This document shows, piece by piece, positions 8,175 through 17,289 of a stretch of DNA of 64,000 nt. A program made the position numbers and the translations under genes. The DNA comes from Streptomyces nymphaeiformis (lineage in GTDB: Bacteria > Actinomycetota > Actinomycetes > Streptomycetales > Streptomycetaceae), in assembly GCF_014203895.1 (NCBI RefSeq), contig NZ_JACHJY010000009.1, positions 434,001 to 498,000 on the forward strand, given 5' to 3'. The notes beneath the pieces were generated by a model. The model was not told the origin of the DNA. It made no database searches and worked only from the letters and a program-made list of their open reading frames with translations. Numbering within the stretch: the stretch's first letter is position 1; each line of letters opens with the position of its first letter.

Positions 8175-10019
8175 TCACGCGAGCGGATTGCGGACGGTCC
8201 CGTGGACGGCCGCGTGCGGGCGCTCGGGCCGGTCCCGGTAGCCGTCCAGGTGCAGACGGTTGCGGTTGAGGCAGAGCCGCTCGATGCGCGGGGTCAGGAG
8301 GTCGAAGAGCTCGAACCGTTCCTTCAGCTCCGGGAAGCGTGACTGGTGCCGCAGGATCTCCGCCCGGACGAGGCCCCAGAAATCCTCCTCGGACACCCCG
8401 AGTTGGTCCTCGCAGAGCGGTGCCAGGTAGCGGAAGACGCCGACGAAGAGCCCCGAGTGGATGAACTGGATCAGGAATCCGGGCGCCTCCGTCAACAGGA
8501 CGTCACGGACGTCATCCGCAAGGGTGGCGTGTTCGGGAAGCGGGTGGGCACTGATGTTCACATCGTCGACGAAGTCCTTGATCGCCAGCCGGACCGGGAC
8601 GTCGTCGCCGTCGTACACGACGATCGCGTTCTCGCCGTGGGGCGAGAAGACCGTGCCGTACCGGTAGAGGAAATGCAGCAGCGGGGGGAGCAGAGCGGTG
8701 AAGAGGTGCTGGAGCCAGACAGCGGGGGCAAGCCCGGAGCGCTCGACGAGCTCGGCGACGAACGCCCGGCCTTCCGGGTCGGTGTGGAGGAGGGAGGCGA
8801 GGGTACGGGCCCGCTCGCCCGGGGGCAGCCTCAGCGGTTCGCGCCAGATCGCGCCGAGCAGTTCCTTGTACTGGTACGGGACTTCGGGCAGCCGGTCGTA
8901 CAGGGGGTGCTCGACCGTGACGGAGGCGACCTCGCCGAGGAGGACCACCCGGCACTCGTCCCGGAGGAACGGGTCGGCGTCGCGCAGGCCGTGGACCCAG
9001 GCGGTCACGGCGGGCGCGGCGAGGGTCCGCTCGGTGGGCAGTCCGCGCCAGACCAGGGTGTTGAGCACCGACAGCGGCAGCTTGACGGTGTGCCGGTCGG
9101 GGCGGCTGGTGTTGAGGAAGGTACGGACGGACTGCTGCGGCAGGCGAAGATCGTCGTCGGCTGGAAGCGGGACGACGGTCCCGGCGGCGACGGCCGGGGC
9201 GTAGAGCGGGAGCAGGACCTCGTCCCACTGCCAGGGATGGACGGGCAGCAGGAAGTAGTCGTCGGGCTCGTGGCCTCGGGCGGTCAGCGCGGCGCGGAAG
9301 GCTGCGTGGACCTCGGGGTCGAGCTCTCGGGCGTAGAGGCGGTCGGGGGTCTCCAGGCCGGCCACGCCCCGGTAGGCGGCGATGCGGTTGCTGACGGCGA
9401 TCCACGGCAGCCGGGTCGGGCGGCGCGCCTCGGGGGTCCAGCGGGCGGCGTCGGTGGCGGAGAAGCCGATGCGGCCCTTGTTGAGGACCAGCCAGGGGTG
9501 GCCGGTCTGGTGGCCTTCCAGTTCCGCGTAGGAGAGGTCGGCCAGCCGGTCGGCGGTGAGTGCGGTGTGATCGAGGCGGACGTCGGCGGCCAGGGTGGCG
9601 GAGAGCTCGCGGATCAGGTGGCCGAGGGTGGCGCCGTCGAGCCGGAGGAGGCGGCGGGCGCGGACCAGGAAGTCGAAGGGGTCGGTGAGGGGCCGGCCCT
9701 CGTGGGTGATCGAGCCGGCGGTGATGTGCCAGCTGCCGTAGGCGCCGCGGCGGGCACGGAAGGTGAGCGTGGTGCCGTCGTCGAGGCGCAGTGCGTACCG
9801 GTCGGACTCGCCGTCGTCCGTGGGGACGGGTTCGACGATCTCCTCGTAGGCGAACTCGGAGAGGGCCTTGGCGAGGAGCCGGGAGGACGCCCGCGCCCAG
9901 GCCGTGGCGTTCAGCTCGGGGGGTGCGAGCAGCACGGGAGCCGCATCGGCTTCGGTGACGGGAGCCGGGGCGGCGGGGGCGGGTCGTGCGGAGTCGTGAG
10001 GTGCAGGGGACGTCGACAC
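8175..10019 (-). CDS. IucA/IucC-family NIS siderophore synthetase (distal)
   Basis: This 614-residue enzyme condenses a carboxylate (citrate or similar) with an amine or alcohol, using ATP, in NRPS-independent siderophore assembly. The family pattern is visible: GHPWLVLNKGRIGF (substrate and nucleotide pocket), VKLPLSVLNTL, SPHGENAIVVYDG and IKDFVDDVNIS in the C-terminal half. The first 40 residues are Ala/Pro-rich. The GTG at 10019 follows GAGGAGTCC. It is the last gene of the aminotransferase, synthetase, GNAT, synthetase operon. I cannot assign the substrate or product. Iron repression would be expected, but I see no clear DtxR-type box before the operon. Confidence 0.92.
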   Translation of the reverse strand: MSTSPAPHDSARPAPAAPAPVTEADAAPVLLAPPELNATAWARASSRLLAKALSEFAYEEIVEPVPTDDGESDRYALRLDDGTTLTFRARRGAYGSWHITAGSITHEGRPLTDPFDFLVRARRLLRLDGATLGHLIRELSATLAADVRLDHTALTADRLADLSYAELEGHQTGHPWLVLNKGRIGFSATDAARWTPEARRPTRLPWIAVSNRIAAYRGVAGLETPDRLYARELDPEVHAAFRAALTARGHEPDDYFLLPVHPWQWDEVLLPLYAPAVAAGTVVPLPADDDLRLPQQSVRTFLNTSRPDRHTVKLPLSVLNTLVWRGLPTERTLAAPAVTAWVHGLRDADPFLRDECRVVLLGEVASVTVEHPLYDRLPEVPYQYKELLGAIWREPLRLPPGERARTLASLLHTDPEGRAFVAELVERSGLAPAVWLQHLFTALLPPLLHFLYRYGTVFSPHGENAIVVYDGDDVPVRLAIKDFVDDVNISAHPLPEHATLADDVRDVLLTEAPGFLIQFIHSGLFVGVFRYLAPLCEDQLGVSEEDFWGLVRAEILRHQSRFPELKERFELFDLLTPRIERLCLNRNRLHLDGYRDRPERPHAAVHGTVRNPLA

Positions 10020-10078
10020 GAGGACTCCTCGGAGTGGGAACCGCTGTGGGTGGAGCGGCGTTTACAAGGCAGGGGTGA

Positions 10079-10735
10079 TCACAGAACGTGACGAAGAGCC
10101 CGGTCTCGGATCATGAGCGCGGCTCTTTTGTCGGGGAGGTCGGCTTCCGCCGCGTAGCGGAAGCCGCCACTGAGGAACGCGGAGACGGAGGGGGTGTTGA
10201 GGATGTCGGGTTCGGCAACGACGCGGGTACAGCGGGGACGGTGGTCCAGCACCAGATCGGCGACGGCGCGCAGCAGCGTGGTGCCGACGCCCCGGCCCCG
10301 GTCCGTGACGCCTCCGATCAGCAGGTGGATACCCGTGTCGTGGGGACGCGCCGGGTAGTACCGGGCGAGCGGGTCGAGATCGGCGCGGTAGATCTCGAAG
10401 TAGCTCATGGGCGTGCCGTCGAGGACGCCGAGGCAGGGGACACTGCGGCCGTCGCCCTCGAGTTGGGCGCGGACGTGCTCGGCGGTGACGGTGTCGGGGC
10501 CGGCGAGCTCCCAGAAGGCGGCGACGGCGGGGGCGTTCATCCACCGGGCGAGCAGCGGCAGATCCCGTTCGAGTCGCACGGGTACGAGCTGGAAGGAGCC
10601 CACGGGGGTCTCGGCGGGTCCCCAGGCGGCGACGGAGTCGAGGAGATCGCCGTCGAGGAGGGCGACGAGGTCGTCGACCCTCAGGTCCAGGGTGTCGTCC
10701 CCGGGCGGATCGGCCGGTGGGCGGGTGGGTGACAC
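10079..10735 (-). CDS. GNAT acyltransferase of the siderophore operon (IucB/RhbD-like)
   Basis: The 218-residue protein has the siderophore-type N-acyltransferase fold, with the acetyl-CoA loop at DRGRGVGTTLLRAV and the C-terminal strand region RVVAEPDILNTPSVSAF. In related pathways such enzymes N-acylate a diamine or hydroxylamine before NIS coupling. The GTG at 10735 follows GAGAGGAGAG. It sits between the two synthetase genes, 59 bp from the downstream one and 62 bp from the upstream one, in the same direction. No N-hydroxylase is present in the window, so whether it acts on a hydroxylamine is unknown. Confidence 0.9.
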   Translation of the reverse strand: MSPTRPPADPPGDDTLDLRVDDLVALLDGDLLDSVAAWGPAETPVGSFQLVPVRLERDLPLLARWMNAPAVAAFWELAGPDTVTAEHVRAQLEGDGRSVPCLGVLDGTPMSYFEIYRADLDPLARYYPARPHDTGIHLLIGGVTDRGRGVGTTLLRAVADLVLDHRPRCTRVVAEPDILNTPSVSAFLSGGFRYAAEADLPDKRAALMIRDRALRHVL

Positions 10736-10797
10736 GGTGTCGCTCTCCTCTCGGCGGTGGGATGTGGTCGGGCGGGCGTGGGACGGCGCCGGCGGGT

Positions 10798-12876
10798 TCA
10801 GGTACGGAGGGGGTTGGTGACGGTGACGTAGACGGACTGGGTGTCGACGGGCCCGACGAGCTCGTCCAGGCCGTGCAGACGGGTGAGGAGGTTGGCCTTG
10901 CTGCGCAGGGTCGCGGCTTCCAGGAGCCGGTGGGGAAGGGGTGAGCCGAGGCCGGTGGCGGAGGTGAGGAAGCTGCGGAAGGCGGCGAGCAGGACGCGTT
11001 CGTCGGCGAGGTGCTGGGCGCCGAAGGCGCCGATCAGACCGAGGACGTTGTTGATGCCGAGGTAGTAGGCGAAGCGCTCGTCGGTGACCTGGTCGGAGAC
11101 GAACGTGTCGCTGTCGGCGCCGATGCCGGGGAGGCGGCTCTCCAGCTCGCCGCGGTGGGACTCGCGGAAGTAGTAGCCCTGGTTGTCGCGGTACCGGCCG
11201 CCGACCGGCCAGCCGTCCGGATCCAGGAGCACCAGGGTGTTCTGCTGGTGGGCCTCCAGGGCGATGCCGGCGTGGCCGTCGAGCCAGAGGACGGGGCGGA
11301 CGACCTGGTCGAGGTAGCGGAGGAACCACTCGGCGGCGACGGCGGCCGTGGGGCGGCCGGTGCGGGCGGAGAGCCGTCCGATGACGTCGGCGAGCCGGGA
11401 GCGCATCGTGGTGGCTCCGGGCCACGGGCGGGGAGCGGTGAGGGAGGCGATGCAGACGGCGTCGTCGCCGTGACCGAAGGGGTTGTGGCGGATCATGACG
11501 TCGAGGCCGGGGACGGAGGTGCCGTCCGGGGCGTCCACGGCGAGCCAGGCGGGGTCGCGGACGATGTCGAAGCTCGGGTGGGCGGCCTGCCACTCGTCGA
11601 CGAGGCCGGTGCGGAGCAGCCGGTGGACCTCGACGCCGCGGTGGAGTTCCTTGCGGAGGTTCTCGCGGCGGGAGTTGGTGATGCGCAGGCCGAGGGAGAG
11701 CTTGAGCATGGCCCGGGCGCCCGGGCGGTGCACGGTGCGGACGGAGGAGGTGGGGTGCCAGGGGCTGCCGTGGAGGCCGAGGTCGTGGAGGAGGCCCGCG
11801 TCGAGGAGAGCGCGGACGTCGGAGCGGTGCAGGAGTTCGCGGGCCTGCCAGGGGTGCAGGGGCAGTGGTGCGGTTCCGGTGGGGAGGGTGAGGCCTTCGG
11901 CGAGACCGGAGGCGAGTTGTTCGGCGCTGACGGGCCGGCCCTGTTCGGTCCAGGCGGAGTCGGAGGCGAGGAGGGCGCGGTCGACCGCGATCCAGTGGAG
12001 GGGGAACGAGCCGTGGAGTTCGGGTGAGTAGAGCCGGCCCTCGGCCTCGGAGAGTCCTTCGCGGCTCTTGGGGGTGGGGTGGAGCGGGTGGCCGAGCAGC
12101 AGGGACTGTTCGGCGGCGAGGAAGAGGTCGGCGTCCGGGTGGGGCTCGGGCCGGCGGCGGCGCTCGGCCAGGAAGTCGGCGGTGCGGCGGGCGGAGTCGG
12201 CGACGCGGCCGACGAGATCGGCGCCTTCGGAGCGGCCGGTCTCCCGGCTGAGCAGGGCGGCCACCGTGACGGCGTCGGCGGCCGGCGCCGAGGCCGGGAG
12301 CCCTTCGAGGAGGGGCGCGCCGAAGCGGTGCCAGCCGGTGGGCGACCAGTAGCGGACGGGGACGAGGAGGGCGGTGCCGCTGGCGTCGAGGGGGATGCGC
12401 AGGGGGGCGGATCCGGGGGCGGGCAGGTTCTTCTCCCGGACCCAGCAGCGGAGGAGGTTCTCGACGGCGGCGGCGTCGGCGGCGCGCTGGGGGTCGGGGT
12501 CGTCCAGGGGGTCGGGGGTGGCGGCCGGGCGCGGGGACCGCGGCTCGAACGGCCCGGTGTGCTGGCGCGGGACGGTCGGCTCCTCGGAGGGAGGGGCCTC
12601 GGGGTGGAGGGCCTCGGGATGAACGACCTCGGGGTGGAGGACCTCGGCGCGAAGGGCCGCGGCACGGAGGGGCGCCGGGTGGAGGGGCGCCGGGTGGAGG
12701 GGCTCCGGGTGGAGGGGCTCCAGCAGGAGGGGATCCGCGTGGAAGCCCTCCCTGTTGAGGGCCTCCCTGTTGAGGGCCTCCGCGTTGAGGACCTCCGTGT
12801 CGAGCGGGGATTCGGGGAGGGGGATGGTGTGGGGGCGGTCGGTGGTGGGGGTCGGGGAGGTGGGGGTGGGGTTCAC
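10798..12876 (-). CDS. IucA/IucC-family NIS siderophore synthetase with repeat-bearing N-terminus
   Basis: The 692-residue synthetase is longer than the usual 580-620. The catalytic part from about residue 130 has clear family motifs: GHPLHPTPKSREG, KLSLGLRITNSRREN, EAHQQNTLVLLDPDG and RDNQGYYFRESHRGE. Before it, residues 28-94 are a run of five-residue repeats of the form [EA]-x-L-[NHR]-x, resembling pentapeptide-repeat proteins; I know of no such module in this family. The start is GTG 12876 with AAGGAAG upstream. Two different synthetases in one operon suggest two condensation steps, such as acylation of both ends of citrate. The product cannot be named from sequence. Confidence 0.92.
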   Translation of the reverse strand: MNPTPTSPTPTTDRPHTIPLPESPLDTEVLNAEALNREALNREGFHADPLLLEPLHPEPLHPAPLHPAPLRAAALRAEVLHPEVVHPEALHPEAPPSEEPTVPRQHTGPFEPRSPRPAATPDPLDDPDPQRAADAAAVENLLRCWVREKNLPAPGSAPLRIPLDASGTALLVPVRYWSPTGWHRFGAPLLEGLPASAPAADAVTVAALLSRETGRSEGADLVGRVADSARRTADFLAERRRRPEPHPDADLFLAAEQSLLLGHPLHPTPKSREGLSEAEGRLYSPELHGSFPLHWIAVDRALLASDSAWTEQGRPVSAEQLASGLAEGLTLPTGTAPLPLHPWQARELLHRSDVRALLDAGLLHDLGLHGSPWHPTSSVRTVHRPGARAMLKLSLGLRITNSRRENLRKELHRGVEVHRLLRTGLVDEWQAAHPSFDIVRDPAWLAVDAPDGTSVPGLDVMIRHNPFGHGDDAVCIASLTAPRPWPGATTMRSRLADVIGRLSARTGRPTAAVAAEWFLRYLDQVVRPVLWLDGHAGIALEAHQQNTLVLLDPDGWPVGGRYRDNQGYYFRESHRGELESRLPGIGADSDTFVSDQVTDERFAYYLGINNVLGLIGAFGAQHLADERVLLAAFRSFLTSATGLGSPLPHRLLEAATLRSKANLLTRLHGLDELVGPVDTQSVYVTVTNPLRT
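12595..12795 (-). repeat. in-frame 15-bp minisatellite coding a pentapeptide-like repeat
   Basis: About thirteen imperfect 15-bp units encode successive five-residue blocks such as EALNR, EALNR, EPLHP, EPLHP, APLHP, APLHP and EALHP inside the synthetase gene. The central residue is almost always Leu. The DNA is strongly purine-skewed on the plus strand (GGGTGGAGGGGC units). Confidence 0.85.
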
Positions 12877-12915
12877 GGGGGCTTCCTTGGGGGTGGGGGC
12901 CGGGGCGGTCCGGGG

Positions 12916-14409
12916 TCAGAGGGACGGGCCGGAGGCGTTCCGGGGGGCCGTGGCCCGGCGGGAGGCGGGCAGGTGGGGGGTGTGGGCCCGTTCGGCCGCG
13001 GCCAGGGCGTCGGCGAAGCGGTCCAGGACTGCGGTGGCCTGCTCGTCGGTGAGGGTGAGCGGGGGCAGGAGCCGGACCACCGCGGAGTGGCGGCCGCCGA
13101 GTTCGACGATGAGGCCGCGGGCGAGGCACTCCTGTTGGACGGCCAGGGCCAGGGCGGGGGCGGGGGGCGGGACGGAGTCGTCCGGTCCGGCCGCGTCGGG
13201 GTCGACGAGTTCGACGCCGATCATCAGGCCCCGGCCGCGGACGTCGCCGACGCAGGGGTGGGCGGCGGCGAGTCCCTGGAGCCGGCCGAGGATACGGGCG
13301 CCGAGGGTGCCGGCCCGTTCGGCGAGCTTGTTCTCGCGGACGTAGGCGAGGGTGGCGGTGCCGGCGGCCATGGCGAGTTGGTTGCCGCGGAAGGTGCCGG
13401 CGTGGGCTCCGGGTTCCCAGACGTCGAGTTCCGACCGGTAGACGATGACCGCGAGCGGGAGGGAGCCGCCGATGGCTTTGGAGAGGACCATCACGTCGGG
13501 CACGACGCCGCTGTGCTCGACGGCCCAGAAGGCGCCGGTGCGGCCGACGCCGGTCTGGACCTCGTCGACGACCAGGGGGATGGACCGGTCGGCGGTGATC
13601 CGGCGCATCCGGCGCATCCAGTCGTCGGGGGCGGGGATGACCCCGCCCTCGCCCTGGACGGCTTCGAGGATCATTCCGGCGGGTGTGGTGACGCCGCTCT
13701 TGGGGTCGTCGAGGAGGTTCTCGGTCCAGCGGGCCGAGAGTTCGGCGCCGCGCTCGCCGCCGGCACCGAAGGGGCAGCGGTACCGCTGCGGGTAGGGCAG
13801 CCGGGTGACGCGGACGTCGGCCGCGCCTCCGGAGGCGTCGAGGGCTCCGGCCGTCATGCCGTGGTAGGCGCCGGTGAAGGCGAGGAGTCCGCTCCGGCCG
13901 GTGGCCGTCCGGACGAGCTTGAGGGCCGCCTCTACGGCGTCCGTGCCCGCCGGTCCGCAGAACTGGATGCGGGCGTCGTCGGCGAGCGCGCCGGGGAGGG
14001 TGGCGAACAGTTCGGAGGTGAAGGCGTCCTTGAGGGGGGTGGCGAGGTCGAGGACGTGGAGGGGGGCTCCCGAGTCGAGGACCTTCCTGATGGCTTCCAG
14101 GACCACGGGGTGGTTGTGGCCGAGGGCGAGGGTCCCCGCGCCGGACAGGCAGTCGAGGTAGCGGCGGCCGTCGGCGCCCTCGATGGTCAGCCCCCGGGCC
14201 CGTACGGGGACGATCGGCAGGGAGCGGGCGTAGGTGCGCGCGGCGGACTCGCGCTGGGACTGGCGACGCAGGATGCCTTCGTGCTCGCCCCCCTGGCCTC
14301 TCTCCTGCCCTGTCCCCTGGCCCGTCGCTTGCTCCGCCCCCTGGTCCGTCGGCCGGGTCTGGGTGTGCGTGGCCGGTGGTGCGGCCGGAGCTGATTCGGT
14401 CACGGCCAC
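12916..14409 (-). CDS. diaminobutyrate--2-oxoglutarate-type aminotransferase (class III, siderophore operon)
   Basis: The 497-residue class III PLP aminotransferase probably makes L-2,4-diaminobutyrate from aspartate semialdehyde, the usual first step in short-diamine NIS siderophores. Key features are the PLP lysine in VLSKAIGGSLP, the cofactor Asp in PLVVDEVQTGVGRTG and GPAGTDAVEAALKL. An unusual Gln/Gly-rich stretch lies near residues 20-45 before the catalytic domain. I chose GTG 14409 (GGGAGGA nine bases upstream); GTG 14403 is also possible. It is the first gene of the siderophore operon. The next gene starts 39 bp downstream. No diaminobutyrate decarboxylase is present here, so either diaminobutyrate is used directly or the decarboxylase is elsewhere. 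Confidence 0.88.
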   Translation of the reverse strand: MAVTESAPAAPPATHTQTRPTDQGAEQATGQGTGQERGQGGEHEGILRRQSQRESAARTYARSLPIVPVRARGLTIEGADGRRYLDCLSGAGTLALGHNHPVVLEAIRKVLDSGAPLHVLDLATPLKDAFTSELFATLPGALADDARIQFCGPAGTDAVEAALKLVRTATGRSGLLAFTGAYHGMTAGALDASGGAADVRVTRLPYPQRYRCPFGAGGERGAELSARWTENLLDDPKSGVTTPAGMILEAVQGEGGVIPAPDDWMRRMRRITADRSIPLVVDEVQTGVGRTGAFWAVEHSGVVPDVMVLSKAIGGSLPLAVIVYRSELDVWEPGAHAGTFRGNQLAMAAGTATLAYVRENKLAERAGTLGARILGRLQGLAAAHPCVGDVRGRGLMIGVELVDPDAAGPDDSVPPPAPALALAVQQECLARGLIVELGGRHSAVVRLLPPLTLTDEQATAVLDRFADALAAAERAHTPHLPASRRATAPRNASGPSL

Positions 14410-14745
14410 GGCTCGTGTCCTCCCGCTGTAACAGTTGCGTTGCACATCGGGGCGTCGTGGAGCCGTCGCAAGGGCCGCCCTGAACGCCACCGTTGTGTCC
14501 CCCGTACGTACCAACGACGGGAACTGCCGGGGATCACGGGCCGAAAGGCAGGAACTTGGCGTGTCCCGGATCACGGCACGGCAACGGCTGAACCATGCAC
14601 GGAACCGCCGACGGGGCGCGTACCGTCCCCTCCGGCACCGGCATAGTGGGGGCCGTCGGTCGTGTCCGCGAGGGCCCGGCCGCTGTTCGCGCATGCATGA
14701 GCTGCACACGTTCCACAAGTTGACGTAGTCCCAGGGGGATCACGA
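14410..14745. promoter_or_regulatory. divergent intergenic region: siderophore operon / protease pair
   Basis: About 336 bp separate the aminotransferase gene from the first lipoprotein protease. The region must hold both promoters. I looked for a DtxR/IdeR iron box (TTAGGTTAGGCT-like) and found none. No gene is supported. Confidence 0.5.
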
Positions 14746-15918
14746 ATGCGATCGATTCGTCCGCTGCTGATGGCGGCTTCCGCCGTCGCGGCGCTGACGC
14801 TCACCGTCACGGCCTGCGGTCCGAGCGAGGAGAACGCGGGGGGTACGCCCTCCGCGCCCGCGAGCCTGGACCCGGGCAAGATCAAGATTCCGGAGGACCT
14901 GAAGAACCGCCTGAAGGAACACGGGATCGATCTCGACAAGTGGCGGAACGGCGACTGGAAGAACTGGGACCGCGACAAGTGGTTGCGTGAGGCCAAGGAC
15001 TTCGTCAACCCGATCATCGAGGACCTCTGGGACCCGGACCGGATGCGCGAGGCCGAGCGCCCCGACAAGCCGGTCGAGGAGGAGGACATCTCGGGCGACA
15101 AGGGTGTCACCGACCCGACTCCGGCCCCGGTGAAGGCGAAGGCCGTGGCGGCGAAGTACCACGACAACGCCCCCGAGTCCGGCAAGGTCTTCTTCGACAG
15201 CCCCGAGGGCTCGATGGTCTGCTCGGCCACGGTCGTGAAGGACCCGGCGCACCCGGGCAAGTCCAACCTGGTCTGGACGGCCGGCCACTGCGTGCACAAG
15301 GGCAAGCAGGGCGGCTGGTACCGCAACATCGCCTTCGTCCCGTCGTACAACGACTCGGCGATGGCGACCTCGGACCTGGAGAAGGCCACGCGGGAGCAGA
15401 TCGCCCCGTACGGCGTGTGGTGGGCCGACTGGGTCAAGACCTCCGACCAGTGGATCGCCGAGGGCGCGTCCACCGGCGGTGCCGGTGCTCCCTACGACTT
15501 CGCGGTCATCAAGGTGACCCCGGAGAAGGGCTCCTCGGGCAAGTCCCTGGAGGAGACGGTCGGTTCGGCGCTCCCGGTGGAGTTCAACGCCCCCGCCGTG
15601 CCGAAGATCGCGAGCCTGACGGCGACCGGTTTCCCGGCGGCGCCGCCGTTCGACGGCCAGAAGATGTTCCAGTGCACGGACAAGCCGGGCCGGCTGTCCC
15701 TGAAGGCCGAGCAGCCGACGATGTACCGGATCGGCTGCACGATGACCGGTGGTTCGTCCGGCGGCGGCTGGGTCGCCCAGGGCCACGACGGCAAGCCGGC
15801 GCTGGTGTCGAACACCTCGATCGGCCCGTCGACGGCGGGCTGGCTCGCGGGTCCGCGCCTCGGTCCGGAGGCCAAGGCCGTCTACGACGAGGTCAGCAAG
15901 AAGTACGCAGGCCAGTAG
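14746..15918 (+). CDS. trypsin-like serine protease lipoprotein (copy 1)
   Basis: The 390-residue protein has a lipoprotein signal peptide ending in LTVTAC (Cys about 24), so it is likely anchored outside the membrane. Residues 45-105 carry a Trp/Lys-rich module (DLDKW, WKNWDRDKWLREA, FVNPIIEDLWDP). The protease domain from about residue 140 shows the His in VWTAGHCVH, the Asp in APYDFAVIKV and the Ser in TGGSSGGGW, the full triad. Paired Cys in MVCSATVV and RIGCTMTG may form disulfides. GGGGGATCACGA precedes the start. It is followed by a close paralog. The substrate is unknown. Confidence 0.9.
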   Translation: MRSIRPLLMAASAVAALTLTVTACGPSEENAGGTPSAPASLDPGKIKIPEDLKNRLKEHGIDLDKWRNGDWKNWDRDKWLREAKDFVNPIIEDLWDPDRMREAERPDKPVEEEDISGDKGVTDPTPAPVKAKAVAAKYHDNAPESGKVFFDSPEGSMVCSATVVKDPAHPGKSNLVWTAGHCVHKGKQGGWYRNIAFVPSYNDSAMATSDLEKATREQIAPYGVWWADWVKTSDQWIAEGASTGGAGAPYDFAVIKVTPEKGSSGKSLEETVGSALPVEFNAPAVPKIASLTATGFPAAPPFDGQKMFQCTDKPGRLSLKAEQPTMYRIGCTMTGGSSGGGWVAQGHDGKPALVSNTSIGPSTAGWLAGPRLGPEAKAVYDEVSKKYAGQ

Positions 15919-15931
15919 GGGCATTGAGCAC

Positions 15932-15961
15932 GGAGGCGGGGCCCTCGGGGGTCCCGCCTCC
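15932..15961 (+). terminator. hairpin terminator after protease copy 1
   Basis: A perfect 9-bp stem, GGAGGCGGG (15932-15940) with CCCGCCTCC (15953-15961), follows the stop by 13 bp. It suggests that the second copy has its own promoter in 15962-16095. Confidence 0.7.
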
Positions 15962-16095
15962 CCCCATGTCCGGCCCGACCGGCATACTGTGCACCACTCA
16001 TGACACGTCCATGGCAACACGCGTCCCTGGCGGCACTCCTTCATGCCGGCGCGTGCCCATGGGAACACCGGGCAACACCAACGGGGATCACCTTC

Positions 16096-17259
16096 ATGCG
16101 TTCTGTACGACTCATACCCGCCGTCCTCGGCATGGTCACCGCGCTCGCGCTGACCGCCACGGCCTGCGGCCCCACCGAGACCCCGGCCGACGGCACGCCG
16201 GCCGCCGGGGCGAGCAGCTCCGCCGACGCCGGCAAGGGCGGCGCCGACCTCACCAAGGACCTCGCCGACAAGCTGAAGAAGCACGGCGTCGACCTGGACA
16301 AGTGGAAGAACGGCGAGTGGAAGAACTGGGACAAGGACACCTGGCTCCGTGAGGCCGAGGACTTCGTCAACCCGGTGATCGACGGCCTCTGGGACCCGGC
16401 GCGCATGCAGTCGGCGAAGAGCCCGGACCAGACGATCACCGCGCAGGCGGGCACCGGCGGCACCGACCCGACGCCCCGCCCCGTCCAGGCCCAGCGCGAG
16501 AAGACGCCGTACCACCGCAACGCGGCCCCGGTCGGCAAGATCTTCTTCGACTCGCCCGAGGGCTCGATGGTCTGCTCCGGCACCATCGTGAAGGACCCGC
16601 GCCACCCCGGGAAGTCGAACCTGGTCTGGACGGCCGGCCACTGCGTGCACGCCGGCCAGAAGGGCGGCTGGTACCGCAACATCGCCTTCGTCCCGGCCTT
16701 CAACGACCTGGGCAAGTCCCCCGCCGCGCTGGAGAACGCGCAGCCGCAGGAGGTCTACCCGTACGGCCAGTTCTGGGCCGACTGGGCCGTGACCTCGGGC
16801 GAGTGGATCAACGCGGGCGGCACCAACCAGGCCTGGCCGTACGACTACGCCGTGCTGCACGTGCAGCCGGAGCGCGGCGGGAAGTCCCTGGAGGAGACCG
16901 TCGGCGTCGCCCTGCCGGTCGACTTCTCCGCGCCGTCGGCCGCGCAGGCCGGGACGATGGGCGCCTGGGGCTACCCGGCGGCGCCGCCGTACAACGGCAT
17001 GATCATGCACAAGTGCCTCGACCGGCCGACGCGCCTCACCACGGCTCCGGCCACGCCGACGATGTACCGCATCGGGTGCACGATGACCGGCGGCTCCTCG
17101 GGCGGCGGCTGGTTCCGTGTCCTGCCCAACGGCAAGACGGCGCTCGTGTCGAACACCTCGATCGGCCCGGCCGGCAGCAACGGCTGGCTCGCCGGCCCGC
17201 AGCTCGGCCGTGGCGCCCAGGCCGTGCACGAGATGGTCAGCAAGAAGTTCGCGGGCTGA
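16096..17259 (+). CDS. trypsin-like serine protease lipoprotein (copy 2)
   Basis: The 387-residue paralog of the preceding gene has the same layout: lipobox LTATAC, Trp/Lys-rich module (DLDKWKNGEWKNWDKDTW) and trypsin-like domain. The triad His is in VWTAGHCVH, the Asp in WPYDYAVLHV and the Ser in TGGSSGGGW. I start at ATG 16096, which gives a proper signal peptide; GGGGATCA lies upstream, the same leader seen before copy 1. A 32-residue in-frame extension back to 16000 is not supported. The two proteins are about the same length and clearly result from tandem duplication. They probably act at the cell surface. Confidence 0.9.
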   Translation: MRSVRLIPAVLGMVTALALTATACGPTETPADGTPAAGASSSADAGKGGADLTKDLADKLKKHGVDLDKWKNGEWKNWDKDTWLREAEDFVNPVIDGLWDPARMQSAKSPDQTITAQAGTGGTDPTPRPVQAQREKTPYHRNAAPVGKIFFDSPEGSMVCSGTIVKDPRHPGKSNLVWTAGHCVHAGQKGGWYRNIAFVPAFNDLGKSPAALENAQPQEVYPYGQFWADWAVTSGEWINAGGTNQAWPYDYAVLHVQPERGGKSLEETVGVALPVDFSAPSAAQAGTMGAWGYPAAPPYNGMIMHKCLDRPTRLTTAPATPTMYRIGCTMTGGSSGGGWFRVLPNGKTALVSNTSIGPAGSNGWLAGPQLGRGAQAVHEMVSKKFAG

Positions 17260-17289
17260 CACCCCGAGCCGCGGGCTGACCCGCCGAGA

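Noticed and set aside
12595..12795. CRISPR-like array
   Set aside because: The 15-bp units are contiguous, in frame and without spacers; it is a coding minisatellite.
12079..14394. Plus-strand open frame of about 770 codons opposite the siderophore genes
   Set aside because: Gly/Glu/Ala-rich shadow of the aminotransferase and synthetase genes caused by high GC.
14410..14745. Possible DtxR/IdeR iron box before the siderophore operon
   Set aside because: No sequence close to the TTAGGTTAGGCT half-sites was found in this region.
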